From Paenibacillus ihumii (GTDB taxonomy: Bacteria > Bacillota > Bacilli > Paenibacillales > Paenibacillaceae), in NCBI RefSeq assembly GCF_001403875.1, contig NZ_LN884299.1:2294117-2358116 (forward strand): a stretch of 64,000 nucleotides of DNA, written 5' to 3'. The notes beneath the pieces were generated by a model. The model was not told where the DNA came from. It saw only the letters and a program-made list of their open reading frames with translations, and did not search any database. The position numbers and the translations under genes are program-made. Positions 52,539-63,414 of this stretch are shown here, piece by piece; within the stretch, counting starts at the first letter, position 1, and each line of letters opens with the position of its first letter.

Positions 52539-55500
52539 TTACAGAGAGAATTGAATTTTATCGGTAATGGTCAGCAAATCCTCGACAGACAGATCTTCAT
52601 GCCCCAGATCACTTGGTGTAGCTTCTGAACCCTCTTTCTCAGCACAATGCCTAATAATATCCAGTAGAGCTTTTTTGCAGCTCTCAAGAAGCTCTATCAT
52701 TTGCTGCTCCGAATACTCCTCCTGATGATACGAGAAGTTCATGGTCAGCTTGTGATCCAGTACAAGCCCGGAAATATCAAGTGAACATTCCCTCTTGTTC
52801 CTTGGACTGATGGCCGAGCCGGATGAAAGGGGGGATTGAACAAATTGACCCTTGTCGATGTCCCCGTCAAATTGCCCCAAGTAGTTAAAGCTAATGTCCG
52901 GGGCGATAGCAAGGCTCTGATCCTGCTCCTTCGTCCGCTCCGTCAAATAGTTTAACAATCCATATCCGATTCCTTTATTTGGAATGCTGCGCAAGGTTTC
53001 TTTTACATTCTTGATGTGATATGCCAGATCATGCACTTTGCTCATATCCAGCACTACTGGATACATCGTTGTAAACCAGCCCACCGTACGAGTAATATCC
53101 AGCTCCTCGAACAGCTCCTCTCTTCCATGGCCCTCCAGCAGAATCGCAGCCCGTTCATAGCCTGTAAAGGCATGCAGTGTTATTCCCAATGCCGCCAGCA
53201 GCAAGTCATTCGGCTCTGTATTGTAGGCGGAAGGCGCTTTTCTCAAGAACAAATCCGTCTCTTCCTCCGAGAACTGAATGGAGAGTGTCCGTGTGTTCTC
53301 CCAGGTTCTATCTGCTGCCAATCGCTGCTTCGGAAGCGGCTGCAGCTTCAGATTCGCTAGGCTGCGCCAGTAATCGAGCTCCCGGTGCATACTGCTGCTG
53401 TTGGCATAAGCATATAGGCGCTCCGTCCAATCCCGGTAAGAGCTGGTTTTATCTGGCAGATGAAGGGTTGAGCCTTCCAGCGCCTGCTGGTAGCATTGCT
53501 CCAAATCCTCCAGCACAATTCTCCAGGATACCCCGTCAATCAGGAGATGATGAATGGCGAGAAGCAAATGATCGCCGGCCTCCGTATGAAACAGCCCTAA
53601 CCGAATTAAAGGCCCCTCATGAATATTCAAGCTGCTTTGCAGCTCATTGGCAGCCAACGATATCTGATCTTCTGATATGTCGTAACTCGTGAGAGTATAT
53701 AACTGCTGGTTTTCTGCCTTGGCTGAACGGTTCACCTGCGTCAGATGGCCGGCCTGATGCAGGAAGATAATTCGCAGTGCATCATGATGCTCCACAACTT
53801 TATCAAACGCCATACGAACCAGCTCCGACTGAAAGCCTTCTGCTCTGAACAGCATCATAGCCTGATTAAAATGATGTGGCTCCGAAAAAGACGATTCAAA
53901 AAACCACTTCTGGACAGGTGAAAGTCTGACATCGCCAACGACTTCACTTTGATCTACCCGATATTTGACCGGTTGGACAGCTGGCGTGAGAGCGCTAATC
54001 GTCGGATTCATATACAAATCCTTCATTTCCAGCTTGTAGCCATGCTGCTTTAACTGAGCGGCAATCTGAATGGCCTTGATCGAGTCACCGCCCAATTCAA
54101 AAAAGTTGTCCTCCGTACCGACCCGCTTCATGCCCAGCACCGTCTGCCAGATTTCCGACAGCAGTCTCTCCTTCTCGTTCGCCGGCGCTGTGTAATCCGT
54201 CTCCGCCGCCTGTTCGCGATCCGGCTCCGGCAGCCGCCGGCTGTCGATCTTCCCGCTGCTCCCCAGCGGCAGCTCCTCCAGGCCCACATAGAAGGACGGC
54301 ACCATATAATGCGGCAGATAACCGCTGGCATAACGCCGCAGCTCCTTCCTCTCCCAGCCGGGCTCCGCCACCACATAAGCGCATAAATACGGCTGGCCCG
54401 CTTCATCCTCCCGGGCCAATACTACAGCGTCCCGCACCTGATCATGCTCCCGCAGACGCGCCGCAATTTCTCCCAGCTCGATCCGGTAGCCTTTGATTTT
54501 TACCTGGAAGTCCATCCGCCCCAGGTACTCGATCGTCCCGTCGGCAAGCCAGCGGGCCAAATCCCCTGTCCGGTACATCCGTTCTCCCGGCTCGAACGGG
54601 TTCGCCGCGAACTTCTCCGCCGTCAGCTCCGCGCGGTTCAAGTATCCGCGCGCCAGGCCCGCTCCTGCGATACACAGCTCGCCAGGCACCCCCGGCGGCT
54701 GCAGCTGCCCGGCTTCGTTCACGATATAGGCCCGCACATTGTCCAGCGGCTTACCGATCGGCATGGTTCTCTCCCCGCCTGTCACCGAATAGCGGGTCGC
54801 ATAGATCGTCCCTTCCGTCGGCCCGTAGATATTTTCTAGCCTCACTCCGTCCGCCTGCTCCCTAAGCTTGTCCGCCAATTGCACCGGCAGCGCTTCACCC
54901 GCCACGAACAGATACTTCAGCTGATTCAGACGCTCCAGACGCTGTCCGGCCATAACGAACAACTGAAGCATCGACGGCACGAAATTGATATGGGTAATCC
55001 GCTCAGCCTCGATCGCGGACAGAATCGCTTCCGGCTCCTTCTCCGCACCCGGCGGCAGCACCACCAGAGCGCCCCCGCCCGGGATCCAGCCGAACAGCTC
55101 GCTTACCGAGACATCGAAGGTGTAATTGGTCTTCAGCGCGTAGCGGTCTTCCCGCTGCAAAGGATAGGCTCGCTGCAGCGCATGGAGGATATGGCTCAAG
55201 TTCCTATGCTCGATCATGACGCCCTTAGGCTGGCCCGTAGAGCCGGACGTATAGATGACATACGCCAGATGCCCCGGTTCAGGCCGACGCTCCAGAGGGC
55301 TGGCATCCCCCTGGTACAGCTCCGGCTCCAGCAGATCGATCCATTCGCCGCGGAAGCCAAGCTCTGCTGCCTGCGGGCCCCGGCTGAGCAGCACACGAGC
55401 TCCGCTGTCCTCCAGCATGTACTCCACCCGCTCAGCTGGAAATTCCGGATCAATCGGCAAATAGGCGCCTCCCGCTTTAAGGATCGCCAGAATGGCTGCC

Positions 55501-58500
55501 ACCATTTCGAAGGAGCGCTCGACCCGCAGGGCGACAATGCTCTCCGGTCCTACTCCCTTGCCGGCAAGGACGCGGGCCAGCTGATTGCAGCGGGCATCCA
55601 GCTCCCGGTAGCTCAACTGCTGGCCGCCATAGATGACCGCCGGCTGCTCTCCCAGGCGCTCGGCCTGCTCCTCGAACAGCTCGACTACCGTCTTCTCCTG
55701 CGGATAAAGCGTCTGCGTAGCATTAAAGTTCTCGGCGATCCGGCGTTTCTCCGCCTCTGTGATAATCTCCAGCGCAGACAGCTTCTGCTCCGGCCGCTCC
55801 GCAATCTGCTCCAGCACCTGCTTGTAATGCTCCGCCATCCGGCGGATCGTATCCGCATGGAACAGGTGAGTGCTGTATTCCAGCTCAAACTGGATGCCCT
55901 CTTCCAGCTCCCAGGCTGTCATCGTCAGATCAAACTTGGCCATCCGCTCCTCATGACCATAGGGGCGGAATTCCAGGCCTTCCGTCCGCTCGCTGGCCTC
56001 GCGCAAATTCTGTACGCCAAACAGGGTGTCAAATAGCGGATTGCGGCTCAGATCCCGCGGCAGCTCCAATCTCTCCACCAGTTCCTCGAACGGATACGCC
56101 TGATGCTCGAACGCCTTTAACCCGTTCTCCTTCACCTGCTGCAGAAACTCCCGGAAGCTGCAGCTCCCCTTTGGATAATTGCGGATCGGCAGGGTGTTGA
56201 CGAACATGCCGATGACCGATTCCAGATCAGCATGCGTTCGGCCTGCCGCCACAGTTCCAACGATAATGTCCTCCTGTCCGCTGTACTTGGACAGCAGTAC
56301 ATTGTAAGCAGCCAGCAGCACCATGTACAGCGTCGTGTTTTCCGCCTTCATCAGCCGGAACAGCTTGGCGCTCAGCTCAGGCCCGATATCAAATGTGAAC
56401 TGCGCCCCCTCGAACTGCTGCATGGCCGGACGCGGATAGTCCGTCGGCAAGGACAGCACCGGCAGCTCGCCGCTGAAGGTCTCCAGCCAGTACGTTTCCT
56501 GCTCCCTCTGCTGCTCGGTCCCCTGCTGTTCTTGCTGCCATACCGCATAATCCTTGTATTGGATACGGAGCTCCGGCAGCGGCTTGCCTGCATACAGACG
56601 GGAGAATTCCTCCGTCAGCACGGTCATCGATGCTCCGTCCGAGATGATATGATGCATATCCAGCATCAGAACATGCCGCTGCTCGCTCCAGCGCATCAGT
56701 CCGACCCGAAACAGCGGGGCTTGACTGAAGTCAAAGGGCCGGATAAACGCCGCAATATGCGCCTTCTCTTGCTCTGAATCAACCGCGCCTGATGGATGGG
56801 CTGTGTCAACTGCCAGCTCCTCCACCTTCAGCTCCACCTGCTCCTGGATCTTCTGCACCAGCTGGCCATCGATCATCTCAAAGCCGGTGCGGAATGCTTC
56901 ATGGCGCTGCACCAGCGTCTGGAATACGTCCTCCAGCCTGCGAATATCCAGCTGCCCTTCCACCACCAGCACATTCGGCATATTGTAGCTGGTCTTCGCA
57001 TTCTCCAGCTGGCTTACCACGTACATTCTTCGCTGCGCCGCGGATACGGGATAATACGCCCGCTTCCCGGCCGGGGCGATCGCTGCAAACTCCTGCTGCT
57101 CCTGCTGCTCCAGCGCCCGGGCCAGACCTTCAATTGTCGGCTGCTCGAACAGCAGCTTGAGCGGAATTTGCCGGTTCAATTGCTTGTGGATCCCGGCAAT
57201 CACCGTCATCGCCGACAGGGAGTGGCCGCCCAGCTGGAAGAAATGGTCATGGATGCCCACCGGACTTACGCCCAGCACATCCTCCCAAATACGGGCCAGC
57301 GCCGTTTCAATGTCCGTACGCGGCGCAATGTACGCCGGCTTGCTGCTGCTATCGGGGCCAGGCTCCGGCAGCCGCCCGGTATCCACCTTGCCGTTGATCG
57401 TCAGCGGCAGCTGGTCGACCTGTATGTAACGGGACGGCATCATGTAATCCGGCAAGTATTGCGCCAGATAGCTGCGCGCTTCATCGCCCGTGAACTCCCG
57501 GTCAGCGGCGTAATATGCGCACAGGTACGGAATGTCCGATTGTTCCTCCTTGCACACCCTGACATACGCTTCCTTGATCGCCTCATGCCGCCTTAATTGC
57601 TCGGCAACCTCCCCCGGCTCAATCCGGTAGCCGCGAATCTTCACCTGATGATCCAGCCTGCCCAGGAACAGAAGGTTCCCTTCCGCTGTCCATTTCGCCA
57701 GATCGCCGGTCCGGTACAGCCTCTCTCCCGGGATCAGCGGATGGGGAACGAACCGTTCGCTGGTCAGCTCGGGATTGTTCAGATATCCGCGAGCCAGTCC
57801 ATCCCCACCTACGCACAGCTCCCCCGCAACGCCGATCGGCTGCAGCTGCATGGAAGCATTCATCACATAGGCTGTGGAGTTGGCGATCGGTTGGCCAATC
57901 GGAACCATCCCCTCTCGCATCCGATCCATAGGATAGCTGGTGGAGAAGGTGGTATTTTCGGTCGGGCCGTAGACGTTCAGCATCTTCAGCTGCGGATTCT
58001 GGACCCTTACCTTATTTGCATCCGCAGGGGACAGAATATCTCCGCCGACCATCAGCAGCTTCAAGCCGTCAAAGAGATCCGCATCCTGCTTTAGCAGCTG
58101 ATGGAACAAGGGCGTCGTCAGAAACATCGTCGTAATTTGATGCCGCCCGATCACTTCCTTCAGCCCCTGCGGGCTGAGCAGCCGCTCCTGCTCCTCCAGG
58201 TATAATTCCCCGCCATTCAACAAAGCGCCCCAGATCTCCAGCGTCGAAGCATCGAACACAATGGAGCCGGTCTGCAGGATGCGGTGCGGCTCCGTGAAAT
58301 CGATAAAGTTCGTATTCTTCACCAGACGAACGATACTCTGATGCTCGATCATAACCCCTTTGGGGCGCCCGGTGGAGCCGGAGGTATAAATTACATAAGC
58401 CAAATCATGAGGCGACGCACTGATCGCCGGGCGGTCGACAGGGTATTCCTGTAATCCGGCATCCTGCAAGCTCAGCGTCAGGACCGAGCTGTATTCCGGG

Positions 58501-61500
58501 GTCGACTCGGCCAACGCGGTCGACGCCGACGAAGCGCCCGTCGGCAGCAGCAGCCACTTGGCACCGCTATCCTCCAGCATGTACCGGGTTCGCTCCTGCG
58601 GATAAGCGGGATCGATCGGCACATACGCTCCCCCTGCCTTGAGAATGCCGAGCAGGCAGACGATCATCTCCGCAGATCGCTCCGCCATGACCGCCACCGG
58701 CATATCCCGGCCTACTCCTCTGCTGCGCAGCGCATGAGCCAGCTGGCTGGAGCGCTCATCAAGCTCCCGGTAGCTCAATTGCTGGCCGCCATAAATGACC
58801 GCCGGCTGCTCTCCCAGACGCTCGGCCTGCTCCTCGAACAGCTCGATTACCGTCTTGTCTTTCGGATAAGCCACCTGCGTGGCATTAAAGTCCTCGGTAA
58901 TCCGGCGTTTCTCCGCCTCCGTGATAATTTCCAGCGCAGACAGCTTCTGCTCCGGCCGCTCCGCAATCTGCTCCAGCACCTGCTTGTAATGCTCCGCCAT
59001 CCGGCGGATCGTATCCGCATGGAACAGGTGAGTGCTGTATTCCAGCTCAAACTGGATGCCCTCTTCCAGCTCCCAGGCTGTCATCGTCAGATCAAACTTG
59101 GCCATCCGCTCCTCATGACCATAGGGGCGGAATTCCAGGCCTTCCGTCCGCTCGCTGGCCTCGCGCAAATTCTGTACGCCAAACAGGGTGTCAAATAGCG
59201 GATTGCGGCTCAGATCCCGCGGCAGCTCCAATCTCTCCACCAGTTCCTCGAACGGATACGCCTGATGCTCGAACGCCTTTAACCCGTTCTCCTTCACCTG
59301 CTGCAGAAACTCCCGGAAGCTGCAGCTCCCCTTTGGATAATTGCGGATCGGCAGGGTGTTGACGAACATGCCGATGACCGATTCCAGATCAGCATGCGTT
59401 CGGCCTGCCGCCACAGTTCCAACGATGATATCCTCCTGACCGCTGTACTTGGACAGCAGTACATTGTAAGCAGCCAGCAGCACCATGTACAGCGTCGTGT
59501 TTTCCGCCTTCATCAGCCGGAACAGCTTGGCGCTCAGCTCAGGCCCGATATCAAATGTGAACTGCGCCCCCTCGAACTGCTGCATGGCCGGACGCGGATA
59601 GTCCGTCGGCAAGGACAGCACCGGCAGCTCGCCGCTGAAGGTCTCCAGCCAGTACGTTTCCTGCTCCCTCTGCTGCTCGGTCCCCTGCTGTTCTTGCTGC
59701 CATACCGCATAATCCTTGTATTGGATACGGAGCTCCGGCAGCGGCTTGCCTGCATACAGACGGGAGAATTCCTCCGTCAGCACGGTCATCGAAACCCCGT
59801 CCGAGATGATATGATGCATGTCGATGAGCAGCACATGCTCCTGCTCGCTCCGGCGGATCATTCCGACTCGCAGCAGCGGCGCCTGGCTTAGATCAAACGG
59901 ACGGATAAACGCCGCAATATGCGCCTTCTCTTGCTCTAAATCAACCGCGCCTGATGGATGGGCTGTGTCAACTGCCAGCTCCTCCACCTTCAGCTCTACC
60001 TGCTCCTGGATCTTCTGCACCAGTTGGCCATCGATCATCTCAAAGCCGGTGCGGAATGCTTCATGGCGCTGCACCAGCGTCTGGAATACGTCCTCCAGCC
60101 TGCGAATATCCAGCTGCCCTTCCACCACCAGCACATTCGGCATATTGTAGCTGGTCTTCGCATTCTCCAGCTGGCTTACCACGTACATTCTTCGCTGCGC
60201 CGCGGATACGGGATAATACGCCCGCTTCCCGGCCGGGGCGATCGCTGCAAACTCCTGCTGCTCCTGCTGCTCCAGCGCCCGGGCCAGACCTTCAATTGTC
60301 GGCTGCTCGAACAGCAGCTTGAGCGGAATTTGCCGGTTCAATTGCTTGTGGATCCCGGCAATCACCGTCATCGCCGACAGGGAGTGGCCGCCCAGCTGGA
60401 AGAAATGGTCATGGATGCCCACCGGACTTACGCCCAGCACATCCTCCCAAATACGGGCCAGCGCCGTTTCAATGTCCGTACGCGGCGCAATGTACGCCGG
60501 CTTGCTGCTGCTATCGGGGCCAGGCTCCGGCAGCCGCCCGGTATCCACCTTGCCGTTGATCGTCAGCGGCAGCTGGTCGACCTGTATGTAACGAGACGGC
60601 ATCATGTAATCCGGCAAGTATTGCGCCAGATAGCTGCGCGCTTCATCGCCCGTGAACTCCCGATCAGCGGCGTAATATGCGCACAGGTACGAAATGTCCG
60701 ATTGCTCCTCCTTGCACACCCTGACATACGCTTCCTTGATCGCCTCATGCCGCCTTAATTGCTCGGCAACCTCCCCCGGCTCAATCCGGTAGCCGCGAAT
60801 CTTCACCTGATGATCCAGCCTGCCCAGGAACAGAAGGTTCCCTTCCGCTGTCCATTTCGCCAGATCGCCGGTCCGGTACAGCCTCTCTCCCGGGATCAGC
60901 GGATGGGGAACGAACCGTTCGCTGGTCAGCTCGGGATTGTTCAGATATCCGCGAGCCAGTCCATCCCCGCCTACGCACAGCTCCCCCGCAACGCCGATCG
61001 GCTGCAGCTGCATGGAAGCATTCATCACATAAGCTGTGGAGTTGGCGATCGGTTGGCCAATCGGCACGGAACTCCCCTCAATCTTCTCGGCGGTATAGGT
61101 CGTCGAGAAGGTGGTATTTTCGGTCGGGCCATAGCCGTTCACCAACTTCAATTGTGAATAGTGAGCTCTTAGCTTATTTGCATGCACCGGAGACAGAGCA
61201 TCGCCGCCAACCATCAGCAGCTTCAAGCCGCCGAAGATGTCCACATCCTGCTCCAGCAGCTGATGGAACAAAGGCGTTGTCAGAAACATCGTCGTAATTT
61301 GATGCTTCCCGACCGCTTCCTTCAGCCCCTGAGGGCTGAGCAGCCGCTCCTGATCCTCCAGGTATAGTTCCCCGCCATTCAACAAAGCGCCCCAGATCTC
61401 CAGCGTCGAGGCATCGAACACAATGGAGCCGGTCTGCAGGATGCGATGCGTCTCCGTGAAATCAATGAAGTTCGTATTTTTCACCAGACGAACGATACTC

Positions 61501-63401
61501 TGATGCTCGATCATAACCCCTTTAGGGCGTCCGGTGGAGCCGGAGGTGTAAATTACATAAGCCAGATCATGAGGCGACCCGCTGATTGGCGGGCTCTCGA
61601 TAGGGTATTCCTGTAACCCGGCATCCTGCAAGCTAAGCGTCAGGACCGGGCTGTATCCCGGGGTCGACTCGATCGAAGCGCCCGTCGGCAGCAGCAGCCA
61701 CTTGGCGCAGCTGTCCTCGAGCATGTACCGGATTCGCTCCTGCGGATAAGCGGGATCGATCGGCACATACGCTCCCCCTGCTTTAAGAATGCCGAGCAGA
61801 CAGACGATCATCTCCGCAGATCGCTCGGCCATGACAGCCACCGGCATATCCCGGCCTACTCCTCTGCTGCGCAGCGCATGAGCCAGCTGGCTGGAGCGCT
61901 CATCAAGCTCCCGGTAGCTCAACTGCTGGCCGCCATAAATGACCGCCGGCTGCTCTCCCAGGCGCTTGACCTGCTCCTCGAACAGCTCGACCACCGTCTT
62001 CTCTTTCGGATAAGGCGCCTGCGTAGCATTAAAGTCCTCGGCGATCCGGCGTTTCTCCGCCTCCGTGATGATCTCCAACTCACCGATTCTCTGCGTCGGA
62101 TCAGCCGCCACCTGTCTGGACAGGTGAACGAAATGCTTCAGTAGTTGCTTTATCAGTGCGTGACTATATACATTGGAATTGAAGGTCATTTTTAAGACGA
62201 TTTCTTCGCCTGGCGCTGCCATAAATGTCAGGTTATAATTCGTTTGCTCATGCGTATCTGTCTCCTGAACCGCAAAACCCAAACCAGGCTGCTCTTCCAT
62301 CCCGGAATTGCCGCCTATCACGGGATAATTCTGAAATACATATAAGATATCGAACATGTCCTGCTTCAGCGGACTGCTTGCTTGAATCTGAGCTAATGAA
62401 ATATAGTCATGACGCTGAGCCTCGATATCCCGCCACTTCACATCCCTGACAAGCTGGTCAAACGTGCTATGCTCCTCCGCTTTAATCCGCACCGGTATCG
62501 TATTAATAAACAGGCCGACCATTTTTTCGATACCTGGTATGTCGGAGGATCTCCCGGATACGACAGAGCCGTATACGACATCCTCCGTCCCGCTATAACG
62601 AGCTAATAGGATGCCCCAGATCGATTGAACAATATGATTCAGGGTAACCTGATGCTCCTTGGCGATAGAGGTCAGCGCTGCGGTAATCTCCTTGTCGATG
62701 GATACTACCAGTTCTCCCTTATCATAGCCGTTCTCGCCGGCCAGCCTCTCTTCCTGTCCAGTTAATACCGTCCTCTGCTCGCAATCTGCCAGATATCCCT
62801 TCCAAAATTCAAGCGCCTCGTCCATATCCTGCGTCTCCAGCCATTTAATATAATGGCTATAAGGATAGACGGGGCCTAATTGGGCAGGCGCATTGGCCAG
62901 CTGTGCAGTATACAATTGAAAAAAATCGTTCACTATGATGCTGAAGCACCAGCCATCCAGCAAAATATGGTGATGACTCCAGATCAGCCGGTAGCGGGTC
63001 GAGTCCAGTTTTACCAATATCATTCGCATCAGGACATCCCGGGTCAAATCAAAGCCTCTCTCCCGGTCTTCACTCTCGATCTGGCGGAGACGCTCCTCCT
63101 GCTCCCCCGCCTGCATATTTGAGAGATCGATGTGCGTCACTGCCGCTTCACGGTGTTTCAATACAACCTGCAGCGGTCTGTCCACATTTTCATAAATAAA
63201 GACGGTACGGAGTATACCGTACCGTTGAATGAGCATTTGGAAGCTTTTCTCCAGGATGCCGACCTTAATATCACCCTGCAGCGTAAAATTCATCTGTTCA
63301 AAATAAGCTTGAGCATTGTCATCTCGAATGGAATGATACAGCATGCCCAATTGCATAGGGGATAAATTATAAATATCCTCCACCTGATCTCGGTTAAACA
63401 T
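52539..63401 (-). CDS. NRPS, three modules with terminal epimerase (C-A-T-C-A-T-C-A-T-E)
   Basis: 3620 residues. C1 (~10-440, HHHILLDGWC) is DCL-like; A1 ~455-960, T1 ~980-1045, C2 ~1060-1495, A2 ~1500-2010, T2 ~2030-2100, C3 ~2115-2550, A3 ~2555-3050, T3 ~3075-3140 (LGGDSIKA, the form that precedes E domains), E ~3150-3590 (IHHLLIDGVSW, LEGHGRE, NYLGQFDGD). The C-terminal tail looks like a donor docking segment. Pocket residues by eye: A1 DALFMGGTFK and A2 DALFMGVTFK (branched-chain class, Val/Ile-like), A3 DVSNFAIIYK (unassigned). So two hydrophobic residues and one D-residue are added. A1-T1-C2 and A2-T2-C3 are near-identical. GAGG with 8 nt spacing precedes the ATG, 13 nt after the upstream NRPS stop. 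Confidence 0.95.
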   Translation of the reverse strand: MFNRDQVEDIYNLSPMQLGMLYHSIRDDNAQAYFEQMNFTLQGDIKVGILEKSFQMLIQRYGILRTVFIYENVDRPLQVVLKHREAAVTHIDLSNMQAGEQEERLRQIESEDRERGFDLTRDVLMRMILVKLDSTRYRLIWSHHHILLDGWCFSIIVNDFFQLYTAQLANAPAQLGPVYPYSHYIKWLETQDMDEALEFWKGYLADCEQRTVLTGQEERLAGENGYDKGELVVSIDKEITAALTSIAKEHQVTLNHIVQSIWGILLARYSGTEDVVYGSVVSGRSSDIPGIEKMVGLFINTIPVRIKAEEHSTFDQLVRDVKWRDIEAQRHDYISLAQIQASSPLKQDMFDILYVFQNYPVIGGNSGMEEQPGLGFAVQETDTHEQTNYNLTFMAAPGEEIVLKMTFNSNVYSHALIKQLLKHFVHLSRQVAADPTQRIGELEIITEAEKRRIAEDFNATQAPYPKEKTVVELFEEQVKRLGEQPAVIYGGQQLSYRELDERSSQLAHALRSRGVGRDMPVAVMAERSAEMIVCLLGILKAGGAYVPIDPAYPQERIRYMLEDSCAKWLLLPTGASIESTPGYSPVLTLSLQDAGLQEYPIESPPISGSPHDLAYVIYTSGSTGRPKGVMIEHQSIVRLVKNTNFIDFTETHRILQTGSIVFDASTLEIWGALLNGGELYLEDQERLLSPQGLKEAVGKHQITTMFLTTPLFHQLLEQDVDIFGGLKLLMVGGDALSPVHANKLRAHYSQLKLVNGYGPTENTTFSTTYTAEKIEGSSVPIGQPIANSTAYVMNASMQLQPIGVAGELCVGGDGLARGYLNNPELTSERFVPHPLIPGERLYRTGDLAKWTAEGNLLFLGRLDHQVKIRGYRIEPGEVAEQLRRHEAIKEAYVRVCKEEQSDISYLCAYYAADREFTGDEARSYLAQYLPDYMMPSRYIQVDQLPLTINGKVDTGRLPEPGPDSSSKPAYIAPRTDIETALARIWEDVLGVSPVGIHDHFFQLGGHSLSAMTVIAGIHKQLNRQIPLKLLFEQPTIEGLARALEQQEQQEFAAIAPAGKRAYYPVSAAQRRMYVVSQLENAKTSYNMPNVLVVEGQLDIRRLEDVFQTLVQRHEAFRTGFEMIDGQLVQKIQEQVELKVEELAVDTAHPSGAVDLEQEKAHIAAFIRPFDLSQAPLLRVGMIRRSEQEHVLLIDMHHIISDGVSMTVLTEEFSRLYAGKPLPELRIQYKDYAVWQQEQQGTEQQREQETYWLETFSGELPVLSLPTDYPRPAMQQFEGAQFTFDIGPELSAKLFRLMKAENTTLYMVLLAAYNVLLSKYSGQEDIIVGTVAAGRTHADLESVIGMFVNTLPIRNYPKGSCSFREFLQQVKENGLKAFEHQAYPFEELVERLELPRDLSRNPLFDTLFGVQNLREASERTEGLEFRPYGHEERMAKFDLTMTAWELEEGIQFELEYSTHLFHADTIRRMAEHYKQVLEQIAERPEQKLSALEIITEAEKRRITEDFNATQVAYPKDKTVIELFEEQAERLGEQPAVIYGGQQLSYRELDERSSQLAHALRSRGVGRDMPVAVMAERSAEMIVCLLGILKAGGAYVPIDPAYPQERTRYMLEDSGAKWLLLPTGASSASTALAESTPEYSSVLTLSLQDAGLQEYPVDRPAISASPHDLAYVIYTSGSTGRPKGVMIEHQSIVRLVKNTNFIDFTEPHRILQTGSIVFDASTLEIWGALLNGGELYLEEQERLLSPQGLKEVIGRHQITTMFLTTPLFHQLLKQDADLFDGLKLLMVGGDILSPADANKVRVQNPQLKMLNVYGPTENTTFSTSYPMDRMREGMVPIGQPIANSTAYVMNASMQLQPIGVAGELCVGGDGLARGYLNNPELTSERFVPHPLIPGERLYRTGDLAKWTAEGNLLFLGRLDHQVKIRGYRIEPGEVAEQLRRHEAIKEAYVRVCKEEQSDIPYLCAYYAADREFTGDEARSYLAQYLPDYMMPSRYIQVDQLPLTINGKVDTGRLPEPGPDSSSKPAYIAPRTDIETALARIWEDVLGVSPVGIHDHFFQLGGHSLSAMTVIAGIHKQLNRQIPLKLLFEQPTIEGLARALEQQEQQEFAAIAPAGKRAYYPVSAAQRRMYVVSQLENAKTSYNMPNVLVVEGQLDIRRLEDVFQTLVQRHEAFRTGFEMIDGQLVQKIQEQVELKVEELAVDTAHPSGAVDSEQEKAHIAAFIRPFDFSQAPLFRVGLMRWSEQRHVLMLDMHHIISDGASMTVLTEEFSRLYAGKPLPELRIQYKDYAVWQQEQQGTEQQREQETYWLETFSGELPVLSLPTDYPRPAMQQFEGAQFTFDIGPELSAKLFRLMKAENTTLYMVLLAAYNVLLSKYSGQEDIIVGTVAAGRTHADLESVIGMFVNTLPIRNYPKGSCSFREFLQQVKENGLKAFEHQAYPFEELVERLELPRDLSRNPLFDTLFGVQNLREASERTEGLEFRPYGHEERMAKFDLTMTAWELEEGIQFELEYSTHLFHADTIRRMAEHYKQVLEQIAERPEQKLSALEIITEAEKRRIAENFNATQTLYPQEKTVVELFEEQAERLGEQPAVIYGGQQLSYRELDARCNQLARVLAGKGVGPESIVALRVERSFEMVAAILAILKAGGAYLPIDPEFPAERVEYMLEDSGARVLLSRGPQAAELGFRGEWIDLLEPELYQGDASPLERRPEPGHLAYVIYTSGSTGQPKGVMIEHRNLSHILHALQRAYPLQREDRYALKTNYTFDVSVSELFGWIPGGGALVVLPPGAEKEPEAILSAIEAERITHINFVPSMLQLFVMAGQRLERLNQLKYLFVAGEALPVQLADKLREQADGVRLENIYGPTEGTIYATRYSVTGGERTMPIGKPLDNVRAYIVNEAGQLQPPGVPGELCIAGAGLARGYLNRAELTAEKFAANPFEPGERMYRTGDLARWLADGTIEYLGRMDFQVKIKGYRIELGEIAARLREHDQVRDAVVLAREDEAGQPYLCAYVVAEPGWERKELRRYASGYLPHYMVPSFYVGLEELPLGSSGKIDSRRLPEPDREQAAETDYTAPANEKERLLSEIWQTVLGMKRVGTEDNFFELGGDSIKAIQIAAQLKQHGYKLEMKDLYMNPTISALTPAVQPVKYRVDQSEVVGDVRLSPVQKWFFESSFSEPHHFNQAMMLFRAEGFQSELVRMAFDKVVEHHDALRIIFLHQAGHLTQVNRSAKAENQQLYTLTSYDISEDQISLAANELQSSLNIHEGPLIRLGLFHTEAGDHLLLAIHHLLIDGVSWRIVLEDLEQCYQQALEGSTLHLPDKTSSYRDWTERLYAYANSSSMHRELDYWRSLANLKLQPLPKQRLAADRTWENTRTLSIQFSEEETDLFLRKAPSAYNTEPNDLLLAALGITLHAFTGYERAAILLEGHGREELFEELDITRTVGWFTTMYPVVLDMSKVHDLAYHIKNVKETLRSIPNKGIGYGLLNYLTERTKEQDQSLAIAPDISFNYLGQFDGDIDKGQFVQSPLSSGSAISPRNKRECSLDISGLVLDHKLTMNFSYHQEEYSEQQMIELLESCKKALLDIIRHCAEKEGSEATPSDLGHEDLSVEDLLTITDKIQFSL
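55741..58902. repeat. NRPS duplicated block, copy 2 (A2-T2-C3)
   Basis: This 3162-bp segment repeats 58903-62046 almost base for base over long runs (for example 55741-57870 against 58903-61032 at a constant offset of 3162). Divergence is clustered at ~57870-58100 and ~58440-58560. A six-codon insertion in this copy near 58500 changes the offset to 3144 beyond it. Identity continues about 140 bp into the start of A3 (to ~55600). Confidence 0.9.
58903..62046. repeat. NRPS duplicated block, copy 1 (A1-T1-C2)
   Basis: 3144-bp partner of 55741-58902. The unit runs from the ITEAEKRR motif at the end of one C domain to the same motif at the end of the next, i.e. exactly one A-T-C exchange unit. 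The C domains differ at a few sites near their HHIISDG motif; the T domains and most of the A domains look identical. Confidence 0.9.
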
Positions 63402-63414
63402 AAGGCACCTCGCT

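Noticed and set aside
54879..56036. 385-codon plus-strand frame opposite the NRPS
   Set aside because: Shadow of the high-GC coding strand; composition (HLQRR repeats) is typical of antisense frames and it recurs in the duplicated block.
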